Below are positions 23,696-35,923 of a stretch of DNA of 64,000 bases, in pieces. Each line of letters starts with the position of its first letter. Position 1 is the first letter of the stretch. Both the position numbers and the translations under genes were made by a program. Below the pieces are notes generated by a model. It had not been told where the DNA came from. It saw only the letters and a program-made list of their open reading frames with translations, and ran no database searches. This DNA is from Cephalotus follicularis. Lineage: Eukaryota; Streptophyta; Magnoliopsida; Oxalidales; Cephalotaceae. The stretch spans positions 221,178 to 285,177 of the forward strand of contig BDDD01001788.1 in NCBI GenBank assembly GCA_001972305.1, read 5' to 3'.

Positions 23696-26216
23696 TGTTG
23701 GAGTAGGGGTGTCCCTACATGCCACGAGGTGGCTCTGCACAAATATACATGTATGTATGAGATGCACTCCTTAATTGGAGATATCTCTTTAAGCCACGGG
23801 ACGGCTGCATGTGCGTATATTACACTCTCTATTTATACATCCTTTTCGTGCTTTATAGTGCATATTCAATCAACAATGGCAACCCGCTATATGTATATCC
23901 TAACACATCTCAATGGATCAATTGATCACCATGTCAACTGAGTACACATATAGTGCCCTGTCGTTCGAGGGGTTGGATCTCATGCCTGAGAGGTTATGAG
24001 AATGAGATCCTTACTCACTTTTGACAGAACGTTCCAAGTCATAGGTTCACTTTCTTAGGACAATTGTTGAACTGTAAAGACTTGTCGTATTATGCTTGCT
24101 CCCGGGTTAAGTGGAGGATGGACTATCTCATTACTATTTGGATTTATCCTAAAGCATTATTCGAGGTTTGTGCTAAGGAGCATGAGACTGAACAGACCCA
24201 CCAAGGAAACCTATTTGGAAATTCATACCTATGTCAATAGGATTCCTATAGTCTCGGTAGTGTATAGTCTATGGTGACTAGTAGACCATTCGTGGAGCTA
24301 CGTTGTATCGTTAAACCTGAGCGGCTGGCATGTATTGTGTTGTAACTGCTTGGCTTTGATTTCTACCTTCCCCAGCACTAGCCACGTGCTGGTAAAAGTG
24401 TTGTCTTTGGGCCTTGTGGGAGCTTCATTGAGATGTATGGGCGAGTTCGCAATAAAGGATTGTCATACCCGTATGCAGGGTGATCGGCTCTATATTATTT
24501 ATGTCCGTTGAGACTCATAAAATCCTGATGAGGTATAGGCAGACTGGAAACGGGGTTTCCTGTGAGGTCTGTCGAAAGTCTCAATGCATACATGAACTTA
24601 TAGTTATCGTGGCTTTACCTAGGAGTGGCATTATTCCGAACCCTAGGTCGCGGTCGGATCTAAGTATGACGTAGGATACATGACACATATGCCGATGACT
24701 GGATAAAGTATTGGTTTACTGGATGTCGACTTATAGACGTAGTTTATTCTATGGATCCGGGGGGGGTGATGGGATTCACACCAGGGTTGTTTTAATAGTC
24801 GAGGACTATTGGGATAGTCTTACCAGAACTCTTGGGATGTTTTGGGAAATTTATAGGCGTACTGGATTCAAACCAGGCTTTCGGGTCCCACCTGATTATT
24901 GGAAAAGCGGTGCATACTACACACATGCTAGCTTGGCGGAAAATCTAGTTTTAACTAGTATATATTAATTTGGCATTAGTGGTTTATTTATTTATTTAAA
25001 TTTACAACTGTCTTGTCAAATTGATATATTAAGAGAAACCACAGTGGGAGTATGTTTAACATACGTCGTGCAGGGTGCACATATTTAAAACTAAGAGAGA
25101 AGCTTAATGTTATTATTAAACTTAGAGAGATTTTATTTACTTATAATAAAAGACAAAACACATGGGAATTTTGACTTAAGTCTTCTTTCTCTCTTTTGGC
25201 GTCCCGGGTACGCCAAAAAGGGGAGACGCACGCGTTGCGTGCGCCAGCGCCTGGAGCTCGCTTCCTGGCCGGAGAAGACGACGCGCAGTGGCGTTGGTGG
25301 TCGGGGAAGAGGCGGACCTTCATCCACGGTACTCTCATCTTCTCTCTCCCCACGTTTCTCTCTTCCGCCACCGGTGGTCTTGGTAGGTGGAGCCATGCTT
25401 GGCTCTGATTATTTTGGCCCTATAGTAGGTGTTACCGGCGTTGCTAGGCCGGGTTTGTGCGCACCGAGTCGACCCTGGTGACTCAGTGCGCTATGCGTCG
25501 TGGCTCGGAGTTCTGGTCCGAGTCACGGCGAGTCTTGCGTTGGGTTGTGTAGATCATGCTTTGTAGGTGCCGGTTGAGGCGGTGCGGTGCCGGTTGTGGC
25601 TGTGCGGTGCGGTGCCACGGCCACCCAATTTTCGTTGGGCGAGTTGACTCGCCACCATCTGTTCGCCGCGTTCCAGCCCGAGTCTCAACCACCACCGTGT
25701 AGATCAGGTGTTTGTGGTCCTCATATGTCACGGCCGGTCAATGGCGAGTTGACCGAGACTCACTGAGTCCGAACTCAGTGAGTCACCATCGTTGTTCGCC
25801 TCCTTCCGGGGCGCTTCCCGGCGCGTCTCCGCCAAAAATGGGTAAAGCAGTTTTTTTGGAATCCGTTGTTGTCTTAGTTGAAGTTTCCGTGGACTGGCTG
25901 GCAACCGGCAGTGGAGCCGGCAATAGGCAGTTGCTTCGGCAAGCGCGTAGTGACAAAGTGATAGAGCCGCCAACGTTGGTGTAGTTCCTTTCCATTTGTT
26001 TTTATTGTTTACCGAATTGGTTTCGGTTAAGTGGATGTAAGCTTGACGTTTTGTTTGTTCGATTGAATATTAAACGGAGATCATAGGCACATAGATTATG
26101 GCAGTAAGATGTAAGTGTGACCTTGACTTCGTGTCTTGGTGTTTTTTGAAAATCAAAATTATACACACTTGCATCCTAGACCTAAAATCGACCAGGACCC
26201 CTCCCGGGTTCCAACA
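23696..26216 (+). repeat. C1 3' LTR
   Basis: 2521 bp, collinear with the 5' LTR, ending GGGTTCCAACA and followed by the target copy TGGAG. Holds the second hairpin copy (25757-25784). In this LTR a short GGTGCCGGTTGTGGC-type duplication is present near 25565-25615. Confidence 0.85.
25757..25784. repeat. Perfect hairpin in the C1 3' LTR
   Basis: Same 12-base arms as at 18138-18165. Only the loop differs (CCGA against CTGA), so both arms stayed exact while the surrounding LTR diverged by several percent. Confidence 0.85.
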
Positions 26217-26221
26217 TGGAG

Positions 26222-26495
26222 ATGACTGCAGAGGTCACCACTGATTGAGATGACCGTAAAAGTCACCAAATGAGATGACTGTAAAGGTCACCAATCGAGA
26301 TGACCACGAGGGTTATTGAATGTATATGGCTATTGATTGTGAAGGTATATTTGAATATGGTATGTGTGTGTGTGTGTGTGTGTGTGTGGTTATTGATTGT
26401 GATTGTATTGTGATCGCTATCCTATAGAGAGAGAGACTACTCTATTGTATGGAGAGATCTTGCATGTTAGTATTGTTGTTGGACAGATCTTAATA
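26222..26495 (+). repeat. G3 5' LTR, third fragment
   Basis: It continues the GAGATGACC-N5-GGTCACC array interrupted by C1, collinear with 43953 onward and 44385 onward. A (TG)13 run at 26363-26388 stands where the 3' LTR has (TA)n. It ends where C2 sequence begins, and the true LTR end is missing. Confidence 0.75.
26363..26388. repeat. (TG)13 microsatellite
   Basis: Uninterrupted TG dinucleotide run within the G3 5' LTR. Confidence 0.95.
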
Positions 26496-28158
26496 GCTCT
26501 GATCCTTAGACCTGAGCGACTACTCTATATTGTATGGAGACGATTATGCTTTGATCTCCACCTTACCCAGTCCTTACGCAGGGCTAGCAATCGGGTGGTC
26601 TTTGGGTATTATCGAATCTATACGAATATAAGTTAGTGCGCAATATGAGATTGTCACACCTGAGCGAAGGTGATCGGCTCTGTTATGATCTGATTATACT
26701 TTAGACTTATGAAATCCTTGGCCAAGGTTGAGGTAGATTGGAAATTACATTTCTGTAGAGTTTACCAAAGGTCCTAGTAATGATCAAATATTTTAGTCAT
26801 TAAGGTATTATCTAGGGTTGACACATATCATTGCCCTAGACCTCAATCGGGGCCAAGCATGACAAGGGATTATAGCACACGCGACGCGACGACTTAGAAA
26901 ATCTAGGGTTTATGAGGTGTGTAATAAATTATGGAAAAATTAATTAGATTAATTTTTCCATCTGGATAATATTTGGATATTATTCCAATAGTATTTAAAT
27001 TGGTCAAGGACCATTTAGAATGGCTAAACCAGACCCTAGGGGTATTTCGGTAATTTATGAACACCTCTTATTTTAACCAAGATTTTAAAGGGTCCCTGCC
27101 TTATAATGATTAGTTCTTTAATATGTTGGACATATTAAGTCTTGGTGTCAAATATCGGTTATGTGGATTTTGCATTTTGTGGAAACACATATGTTTGATC
27201 TTACTTAACCAATAATCGAAAGGTACATGACATCACTAAAAGAGTTAGACTCTTATTGCTTCACTGGCCAGACAAAGCATCGACGTCTTTTAGAAAGACG
27301 TCGATGCTTAACGTTTTTATAGGCGTCGATGTTTTTTAGAAAGAGTCAATGTTCTTGGTTCCACATTGCATGAGCGTCGATGTCCTTTGGAAAGCAACGA
27401 CGTCTTTGAGCAGAACGTGCAACCTGTGCACGAGCTCACTTCGTGGGCACATTTTCTCTCTCATCTCTAGCAGCCATCACCCATTCTTGCATGTTATGGG
27501 AACGTGGGGATCATGGCCACAGACTCCCAAGGAGTGGGACCATGATCCTAAGTGAATGGGAGAATGGGAGAGAGAAGAAGGAGGCTAGTTATAAACATTT
27601 TCTGCAGAAAATGTGTGGGAATGGTTGAGTTTTTGCTAGGCAATGTGACTTCGATTTTCTCTCTGCAGAGTGTGTTCCTTTCATCTGAGATACACCAACC
27701 AAGAGATTATCTAGGGTGGATTGATTATTGACTTGATTGGTCAATATCAATTTACTTTTTCTAAGCTTAGTGAGAGAGAGAGAGAGAGAGTTTTTTACAC
27801 TTTGTTCTTGGTTCTTGCTGGTTGGAGTAGCTCCTGTACCAGGGATTTTGGAAGCAACGTGTTTGGCGTCTTCCCAAGCGTGTAGTGGCAAAGAAATAAG
27901 GAGCCTTCATCCACTGGTATATCTCTTGGTCCTTCTCTTTTTTCCATGCTTATGTGTCACCATTGTATGCTATGGTGACACCAATTCAATTCTGTTGATG
28001 ATGTGGTGATCCATGCGGTCTGTGGACATGCCTTATGGACTGTTTTTTATTTTAATTGGGTGTTCTTCCGCTGCCATTTTATATGATTTTGTTTTGTTTT
28101 ACACCCTATATGCCTAAGTCCGTTTTTGGCACCGGATTCGGTTTATCCATTTCCATCA
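26496..28158 (+). repeat. C2 5' LTR (partial)
   Basis: It starts in mid-LTR at TCTGATCCTTAGACC and ends GGTTTATCCATTTCCATCA before the primer site. It contains a cluster of GACGTCGA units at 27270-27410 and a GA run at 27770-27790. Its left boundary is approximate. Confidence 0.8.
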
Positions 28159-28159
28159 G

Positions 28160-28171
28160 TGGTATCAGAGC
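28160..28171 (+). other. C2 primer-binding site
   Basis: TGGTATCAGAGC, one base after the LTR end. Exact tRNA-iMet-type site. Confidence 0.9.
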
Positions 28172-29985
28172 GTCCCACATCATCCTTGATTGAATTTTTG
28201 CCTTAGATGATGTACTGATTAATGGTTTAATTAACGGATGTGTTTTATGATCAAACTAGATTTTCAAAGTGCCTTAGTGAAAATTGCATGAAATTGGATT
28301 TCATTGTGTTTATGACCTGCTGATTTTGATATAATGTGTTTAGAATTATATTTGGAACATGCATAGTGCAGTTTGGATTGACAGAATGGAATGCCAAAGT
28401 CTAAACCATTATTTTCTGCATTTTTCGAAATGCAGAAACTGCCCAGGGGGTTATAGACGTCGACGTTCTTGATAGACGTCGATGTCTTGTTCATCTTCTC
28501 ATGAAACGCGTCGATGCTCATTAAACGCATCGATGTCTTGTTCATATTCTCAGGAAACGCTTCGATGTTGTTGATAAACGTCGACGCCTTTTTCAACAGT
28601 TCACAAGAAACGCATTGATGCTCGTGTTATGCATCGATGCCTTTTTCAATTGTTTTCATGAAATGCGTCGACGCCTTCTAGGAAGCGTCAACGTCTTTAT
28701 ATAAAAAAAATTGCTTTTCAATAAAATTGGATTTTATACATTTTGGCACTTAGAAAATCAAAAATCATTGCTTGATTTAGTGGAAGTTTGATCAGTTAAC
28801 AATCCTTAAATTAAATAATATGATTGGTAATTATTTATGGCATTTGTTTTATTTGTGTTTTATAATATTGGATATTATATAAGTCTTATGCACAATGGGT
28901 GGCCCAGAAAAGGACATTGACCTAGTTTATGATTTTTATGTGTGGATGGATGTTATTTATTTATTATTTTTAAAGGTCTGTAATAAGGTGTCTGCGTGCA
29001 CCATTTATTTTTCCTTACTTTTGTCATTTCTCCTTGTAATTTTTAAAATGTATTTTTCCTTTCGAAAATGTAATGTTCTTTTTGTAAAAGAAGACCATGC
29101 AAGGAGAGATGGAGGAAAGGAGAAATGAACTACAAGATTTTTGAAGGCCATGTATGCATGGTTATTGTTGTAATAAATAGTTTTTAAAATCTTTACACCT
29201 AGGAAGACCTAGTAGTGATTTTGGGCTCAAGTCACTACTACTAATATCCTTGCCAATCCATTGACATATTTTAGAAATATGTCCAAGGTGCATAAGATAC
29301 ACGTCTTGCATGATAAGCCGTAATTAATTGGAATTGGCTAATACAACCAATGAATTAATTAATGGCTCGGTATTTAAAACTTGAAACCACAAATTCCCTC
29401 ACTTTAATAATAAGTCTTAACGTAGGAACCCATGGAGTGGTTCCCCGTGGCCTTCCACAATTTTCGTTGACTAGTGTTCCTGGGTTGTTGGTTTGTCATG
29501 CCCTAGCTGAGGCTGATGACTTGGGGATATTATGTCAACGTCGGTGTTGGGCACCGCAAAGGGTGGCTATGTTTTAGCACTTGGACACGCCTACGTGTGG
29601 GTGTTAAAACTAGTGCATTCCAATGAAAATTGTGGGTACTGGACTTATCAAGATTCTGATGGTTTGTCATGCCCTAGCTGAGGCCATATTGAATCTAAGG
29701 CCGAATTCTATGATTGGATCTTGTATTAGATACAAATTGGCAAGAAAGCCTACCCATTGGATATATTATAGTTTGTCATGCTCTAGCTGAGGCTATAATA
29801 TGGTTGCGATGGATTTCAATCCCCACTAGGAAGTTAGACTTCTCGAGTTCCATATGGGGGTATGGGATACGATTAGAATGGTGGGAGGAACCATAAGCAC
29901 TAAAGACCAAGTGTTATGGTTGTCATATGTTAAAATTGGAATAAATGCTAACTCATGTTTATATTTCCTTATATAGGTTGCTAGA
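28172..29985 (+). other. C2 noncoding leader (1.8 kb)
   Basis: No gene. It holds a second cluster of dyad units (28452-28705, AAACGCGTCGATG and TAGACGTCGACG variants) and three copies of TGTCATGCYCTAGCTGAGGC (29490, 29661, 29771). A block at 29820-29920 is shared with C1 just before gag. Confidence 0.7.
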
Positions 29986-30897
29986 ATGGTTTTATCAAAT
30001 GCAATGTCCCGTATACTTGAGACAAACAAATTTGATGGGCCCAACTTAAACGATTGGCACCGTAACCTCAAGATTGTCCTTATGTCCAATAAAATGGAAT
30101 ATATGATGACTGGGGGGCCTCCTTCACTAGGTGAAGATCCGACGCCCGTAGAGAGTGAGCGACTAGCCAAGTGGCTAGAAGATGACGAGCAGGCTAGATG
30201 TCTTGCCCTTCTTGGGATGACACCTGAGCTTCAGCGTCAGAATGAGAAGATTGAGACCTTATCTGCTATACTACTCCATCTCCAGGAGATGTATGGAGCT
30301 GAGTCTAGGACTCAAAGGTTCAATCTATCACGTAAACTCTTTAAGGCTCAGATGCAAGAGGGAGCTTCAGTCCATGAGCATGGATTGAAGATGATAGACA
30401 TGATTGAGCAGCTGGCTCAATTAGGTTTTGTCATGGACCATGATCTGTATGTGGATCTTATCCTGACGTCCCTTCCTAAGTCGTTCTCACAGTTTTTGGT
30501 GAACTTTCACATGAACAAGATAGAGGTGACTATGTCTGAGCTGATAGCTATGTTGAGGATGGTTGAAGCCGATTTTTACTCTGGGAAGTCAAAGACCCAC
30601 TCCCTACTTCTTCCTTCTTCTAGGTCTGCCCGAGGAAAGGGCAGTGCCTCATCTTCCTGTAAAGGGAAGGGCGTGCTCATGCCTGTCAATACAAAAGGCA
30701 AGGGTAAGAAGAAGCAAAAGAAGAAGAAGGGGAAGCTTGGAGCCAGTCGGAGTGTTGCCAAAGATCGGATGAAGAAGTTAGCTGTTGAAGGTGCTTGTTT
30801 CCAGTGTGGTAAGACCGGGCACTGGAAAAAGGATTGTCGTGTTGCTGTTGCTGCTGTCTCTGCTGATAACCCGCATGGTGCGAGTACATCAGGTATG
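29986..30897 (+). pseudogene. C2 gag
   Basis: The open frame starts at ATG 29986 and is continuous with pol to 31833. The copia gag core is readable (LNDWHRNLKIVL, CLALLGMTPELQ, MSELIAMLRMVEAD), followed by a Lys/Arg-rich stretch (about 30680-30780) and one zinc knuckle CFQCGKTGHWKKDC (30796-30837). This part has no stop and is the best preserved retroelement frame in the window. It is called a pseudogene because the polyprotein it belongs to is broken downstream. Confidence 0.8.
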
Positions 30898-31833
30898 TTC
30901 ATGATTGAACTTAATCTAGCTTTGAATAGTAGTTCTTCATGGGTATTAGATACTGGATATGGAACTAACCTTGGCAATTCATTGCAGGGACTAAGAAAAG
31001 TTAGAAAGCTTGGAGCAGGAGACCTGGACTTGAGGCTTGGTGATGGATCTAGGATCATTGCTCAAGCTGTTGGAATTTGTGATGCTAATTTATGTAATGG
31101 TTATGTATTAACTTTGGATCCATGCTATTTTGTTATGAATATTGTAAGGAATATTATAAGTGTTTCTCACTTGTGTGTTTTGGGCTTGGAGCTTAAATTC
31201 CAAGACATTGGATGTTTTATATATTCGAACAATGTTTGTGTTGGTAATGGTGTAATCAACAATGGATTATATGTCTTGAACACTTCACAATCAAATATCC
31301 TGTCCATTGAGCAAAGTAATAATAAGAAAAGACAAATGGAAATTGAGCTAAATAAAACCTATACTTGGCATTGTAGACTTGGTCATCTTAGTGATGCTAG
31401 GCTATCACAGTTGGTTAAGGATGATCTCCTTAATATTCAGGACTTAGAGTCCTATCCAACTTGTGAATCCTGTTTATTGGGAAAGATGACCAAATCACCC
31501 TTCTCTGGTCAAGGAGAAAGGGCTATGGACTTACTGGGTTTAGTCCATACTGACGTATGTGGTCCTATGTCAGTTAGTGTGCGAGGTGGTTATATCTACT
31601 TCATAACCTTTACTGAAGATTTATCTCGGTATGGTTATGTGTATCTGATGAAACATAAGTCAGAATCCTTTAAGAAATTTAAGGAGTTCAGGCTTGAAGT
31701 AGAAAAACAAATAGGTAAATCCATTAAAATACTTCGGTCGGACCGAGGTGGAGAATACCTATCAGCTGAATTCCTAGGTTATCTAAGAGATAACGGAATT
31801 CTATCTCAGTGGACTCCTCCTGGAACACCATAG
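30898..31833 (+). pseudogene. C2 protease and integrase, first part
   Basis: The protease active site is WVLDTGYG (DTG at 30949-30957). A Cys normally follows in this family and is Tyr here. The integrase zinc finger HCRLGHLS...CESCLLGK and two catalytic Asp contexts, HTDVCGP and RSDRGGEYLS, are intact. TAG at 31831-31833 replaces a Gln codon just before the segment with the catalytic Glu. Confidence 0.85.
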
Positions 31834-32661
31834 GATAATGGTGTGTCCGAAAGGAGGAATCCAACTTTGTTAGACATGGTTCGATCGATGATGTCTTTTA
31901 CTGACCTTCCTACCTCTCTCTGGGGTTATGCCCTAGATACAGCTGCTTATATATTGAATCAGATTCCTTCAAAATCCGTGCCTTCTACTCCATACCAGGT
32001 ATGGTCAGGGAGGAAACCCAGCCTGAACCATTTGAAGGTTTGGGGCTGTCCTGCTTATGTCAAGAGGCTTGACACAGATAAGCTGGAAGTGCGGTAGGAT
32101 CGTTGCAGGTTTGTGGGGTATCCTAAAGAAACAAAAGGATACTAATTCTATCACCCTAGTGAACAAAAGATATTTGTTTCGCGAAATACTGTGTTCCTAG
32201 AGAAGGAATACCTTCTTGAAGGAAATAGTGGAAGTAAGGTGGAACTCCAGGAGTTACCACAAGTAGAAACCACACAGGAGATGGAGGAGTTGGAGGTTAG
32301 ACCTTCAACAGACACAGTTGAGATTGGATCTCAGGCTAACAATGGTTCTCAGTTAGACAGAGCTCCTTTGAGGAGATCAGGCAGAATCCCATTAGCACCT
32401 GAGAGGTATGGTTTCCTCATTGATGGTACTGATGAGATAAACGTCATTAAAGATGACGAGCTTGCCAGCTACTTAGAGGCTGTACAAGGCACTGAATCTG
32501 AAGCATGGCTAGGAGCCATGAAATCCGAAATAGATTCCATGTACTCCAACCAAGTATGGAATTTGGTTGAAGCACCCGAGGGCATAGTGCCTATTGGCTG
32601 CAAATGGATCTTCAAGAAGAAGATGAATGCAAATGGAAAAATCGAGACTTCTAAAGCTTGA
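31834..32661 (+). pseudogene. C2 integrase C-terminus and start of RT
   Basis: It continues in the same frame with NGVSERRN, where the Glu is the third integrase catalytic residue, then LLDMVRSMM and the GKR-like domain (WGCPAYVKRL). Stops occur at 32095-32097 and again near 32142. RT starts with WLGAMKSEIDSM and GCKWIFKKK. TGA at 32659-32661 stands for Arg in KARLVAKG. Confidence 0.8.
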
Positions 32662-33759
32662 TTAGTGGCGAAAGGGTATAGGCAACGACATGGAGTCGAC
32701 TATACTGAAACATTCTCACATGTCGCCATGCTTAAATCCATTAGGATTTTGCTTGCTATTGCCGCTCATTATGATTATGAGATATGGGAAATGGATGTCA
32801 AGACGGCATTCTTAAATGGGCGTCTGGAAGAGGATATTTATATGTCCCAACCCGAGGGGTTTACATCTTCCGAGCACCCGCACATGGTATGCAAGCTCAA
32901 ACGGTCCATTTATGGACTAAAGCAAGCATCTCGTAGCTAGAATCTATGTTTTGATGAAGCGGTAAAAGCCTTTGACTTCGTTAAAAATGTAGATGAGCCC
33001 TATGTTTATCGAAAGCAAGAGGGACCTAGTATCACTTTCTTAGTGCTATATGTAGATGACATCCTACTCATTGGGAATGATGTAGGGATGTTACAGTCTG
33101 CAAAGATATGGCTAACTAAGAATTTTTCCATGAAATATTTGGGAGAAGCCACCTATATACTGGGTATTAGGATCTTCAGGGATAGATCCAATAAGTACCT
33201 TAGGAGGACTCAGGATATGTTCTTGATCTATGGAAAAGATAGTGAGCTGAAATTGGAGCGCTTCACAGACTCCAGTTTTGATAGTGATCCGGATGATCAC
33301 AAATCTATCTCTGGGTACGTTTTTGTACTTAATGGTGGAGCTGTGAGCTGGCGCAGTTCAAAGCAAGGGACTATTACAGATTCTACTACAGAAGCCGAGT
33401 ACATAGCAGCCTCAGATGCTGCCAAGGAGGGTGTATGGATGTGCAAGTTCATTACTGAACTAGGAGTTGTTCCATCCATTATTAGTCCAGTTGTTATATA
33501 CTGTGATAATAATGGGGCTGTAGCACAAGCCAAGGAACCGCAGTCTCACCAGCGATCCAAACACATCGAGCGACGCTATCATTTGATCCGTGAGATTATT
33601 GGTAGGGGAGATATACAGCTTGTGAGGATCTCCTCAGAGGGGAACACAGCAGATCCGTTGACCAAGGCAATGGGCACCAAGGCTCTGAAGCATCATCGTG
33701 GGACGATGGGTCTAGGCTATAGGAGTTCATGGTTTGAGGGTCAAGTGGGAGATTGTTAG
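32662..33759 (+). pseudogene. C2 reverse transcriptase and RNase H
   Basis: RT blocks [10 protein letters not shown] and [10 protein letters not shown] are present, then TAG at 32938-32940 in place of Trp, then the catalytic LYVDDILL (about 33046). After RDRSNKYL near 33200 the sequence jumps to RRTQDMFLIYG. The usual stretch of about 115 residues between RT and RNase H, with the PYASAVGSLMY block, is deleted. RNase H then reads to the end (TEAEYIAASDAAKE, IYCDNNGA, KHIERRYHLIRE), stopping at 33757-33759. Confidence 0.85.
33743..33753 (+). other. C2 polypurine tract
   Basis: AAGTGGGAGAT directly before TGTTAGATC. It overlaps the end of the pol frame, whose stop lies inside the LTR. Confidence 0.8.
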
Positions 33760-35923
33760 ATCTAGTGACCCGACAAGCCATTATATGGGTTGTCATTTTA
33801 TATCTTATCTTGCTTGAAACAATGTTATTCCTTATATATGATGTGTGATACTTTGTTATGGCAATATCACTTGTGTTTTATCACTTAATTGAAGTAGTTT
33901 GTTATTTACCTACTTACACTTGTGATGCCCTGACATAATGTTGGATGCCTAGCATGGAGGCTGTGAGATAGGTTACCTTATTCCTTATGTCAAATTAGTT
34001 CCAAGTCATAGGTTCACTCTGTGGGCATTAGTGAACCAGATAGACTTGCGCGTATGTTGCCTGCCCATGGAATTGGAGGATGGATTCTCTCACTACCATC
34101 TGTGTTGGACACTAGGGCAAATACGGGGTGCGCGCTAGGAGCGTGTACACTAAACTAGACCCGCGTAGGAGACATTATTTGGATAGTCGCTATTCTCGTG
34201 TCAGTAGTGACTCCTACTTGTTGCGGTTGTGTATAAGTGATAATCACTTAGCGAGTTCTCAAACTCGTCTGATCCTTAGACCTGAGCGACTACTCTATAT
34301 TGTATGGAGACGGTTACGCTTTGATCTCCACCTTACCTAGTCCTTACGCGGGCCTGGCATTCGGGTGGTCTTTGGGTATGATCGAATCTATACGAATATA
34401 AGTTAGTGCGCAATATGGGATTGTCACACTTGAGCGAATGTGATCGGCTCTATTATGATCTGATTATACTTTGGACTTATGAAATCCTTGGCCAAGTTTG
34501 AGGTAGATTGGAAATTAGATTTCCGTAGAGTTTACCAAAGGTCCTAGTAATGATCAGATATTTTAGTCATTGAGGTATTATCTAGGGTTGACACATATCC
34601 TTGCCCTATACCTCAATCGGGGCCAAGCATGACAAGGGATTCTAGCACACGCGAACTGACGACTTAGATAATTTAGGGTTTATGAGGTGTGTAATAAATT
34701 ATGGGAAAATTAATTAGATTAATTTTTCCATTTAGATAATATTTGGATATTATTCCAATAGCATTTAAATTGGTCAAGGACCATTTAGAATGGCTAAATC
34801 GGACCCTAGGGGTATTTCGGTAATTTATGAATACCTCTTGTTTTAACAAAGATTTTAAAGGGTCCCTACCTTATAATGATTGGTTCTTTAATATGTTGGA
34901 CATATTAAGTCTTGGTGTCAAATATCGGTTATGTGGATTTTGCATTTTGTGGAAACACATATGTTTGATCTTACTTAACCAATATTCGAAGGGTACATGA
35001 GATCACTAAAAGAGTTACTCTTATTACTTCATTGGCCAGACAAAGCGTCAACCTCTTTTAGAAAGACGTCGATGCTTAACGTTTTTATAGGTGTCGATGT
35101 TTTTTAGAAAGAGTCGATGTTCTTAGTTCCACATTGCATGAGCGTCGATGTCCTTTGGAAAGCGTCGACGTCTTTGAGCAGAACGTGCAACCTGTGCACG
35201 AGCTCACTTCGTGGGCACGTTTTCTCTCTCATCTCTAGCAGCCATCTCCCATTCTTGCATGTTATGGGAACGTGTGGATCATGGACACAGACTCCCGAGG
35301 AGTGAGGACCATGATCCTAAGTGAATGGGAGAATGGGAGAGAGAAGAAGGAGGCTAGTTATAAACATTTTCTGCAGAAAATGTGTGGGAATGGTTGAGTT
35401 TTTGCTTGGCAATGTGACTTCGATTTTCTCTCTGCATAGTGTGTTCCTTTCATCTGAGATACACCAAGCAAGAGGTTATCTAGGGTGGATTGATTATTGA
35501 CTTGATTGGTCAATATCAATTTACCTTTTCTAAGCTTAGTGAGAGAGAGAGAGAGTTTTTTACACTTTGTTCTTGGTTCTTGCTGGTTGGAGTAGCTCCT
35601 GTACCAGGGATTTTGGAAGTAACGTGTTTGTTGTCTTCCCAAGCGTGTAGCGGCAAAGAAAGAATGAGCCTTCACCCACTAGTATATCTCTTGGTCCTTC
35701 TCTTCTTGCCATGCTTGTGTGTCACCATTGTATGCTATGGTGACACCAATTCAATTCTGTTGATGATGTGGTAATCCATGTGGTCTGTGGACATGCCTTA
35801 TGGACTGTTTTTTATTTTAATTGGGTGTTCTTCCGCTGCCATTTTATATGATTTTGTTTTGTTTTACACCCTATATGCCTAAGTTCGTTTTTGGCACCGG
35901 ATTCGGTTTATCCGTTTCCATCA
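33754..35923 (+). repeat. C2 3' LTR
   Basis: TGTTAGATC...TTTCCATCA, 2170 bp. Contains a GACGTCGA cluster at 35040-35180 matching the one in the 5' LTR. Its short open frames are shared with the 5' LTR and are not genes. Confidence 0.9.

Larger units (their letters stand above)
16089..26216 (+). mobile_element. Ty1/copia-type element C1, degenerate interior
   Basis: LTRs 16089-18597 and 23696-26216 (about 2.5 kb each) start TGTTTGAG or TGTTGGAG and end TTCCAAC(C)A. They are flanked by TGGAG at 16084-16088 and 26217-26221. The primer site is at 18600 and the polypurine tract ends at 23695. The interior contains only fragments related to C2 gag, integrase and RT, in changing frames. The LTRs differ at several percent by eye, yet the coding region is destroyed, so the element was probably already defective when it inserted and was moved by a relative's proteins. 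Confidence 0.85.
26496..35923 (+). mobile_element. Ty1/copia element C2, left end truncated
   Basis: The 5' LTR piece (26496-28158) matches the 3' LTR (33754-35923) from about 34268 onward, so roughly 510 bp of the left end is gone. The primer site is at 28160. Domain order is gag, protease, integrase, RT, RNase H, which defines Ty1/copia. The 3' LTR ends TTTCCATCA and abuts gag sequence of G3, while the left side abuts the G3 LTR. The G3 LTR end, primer site and gag start were therefore lost with the C2 left end. No target duplication can be paired. Confidence 0.85.
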
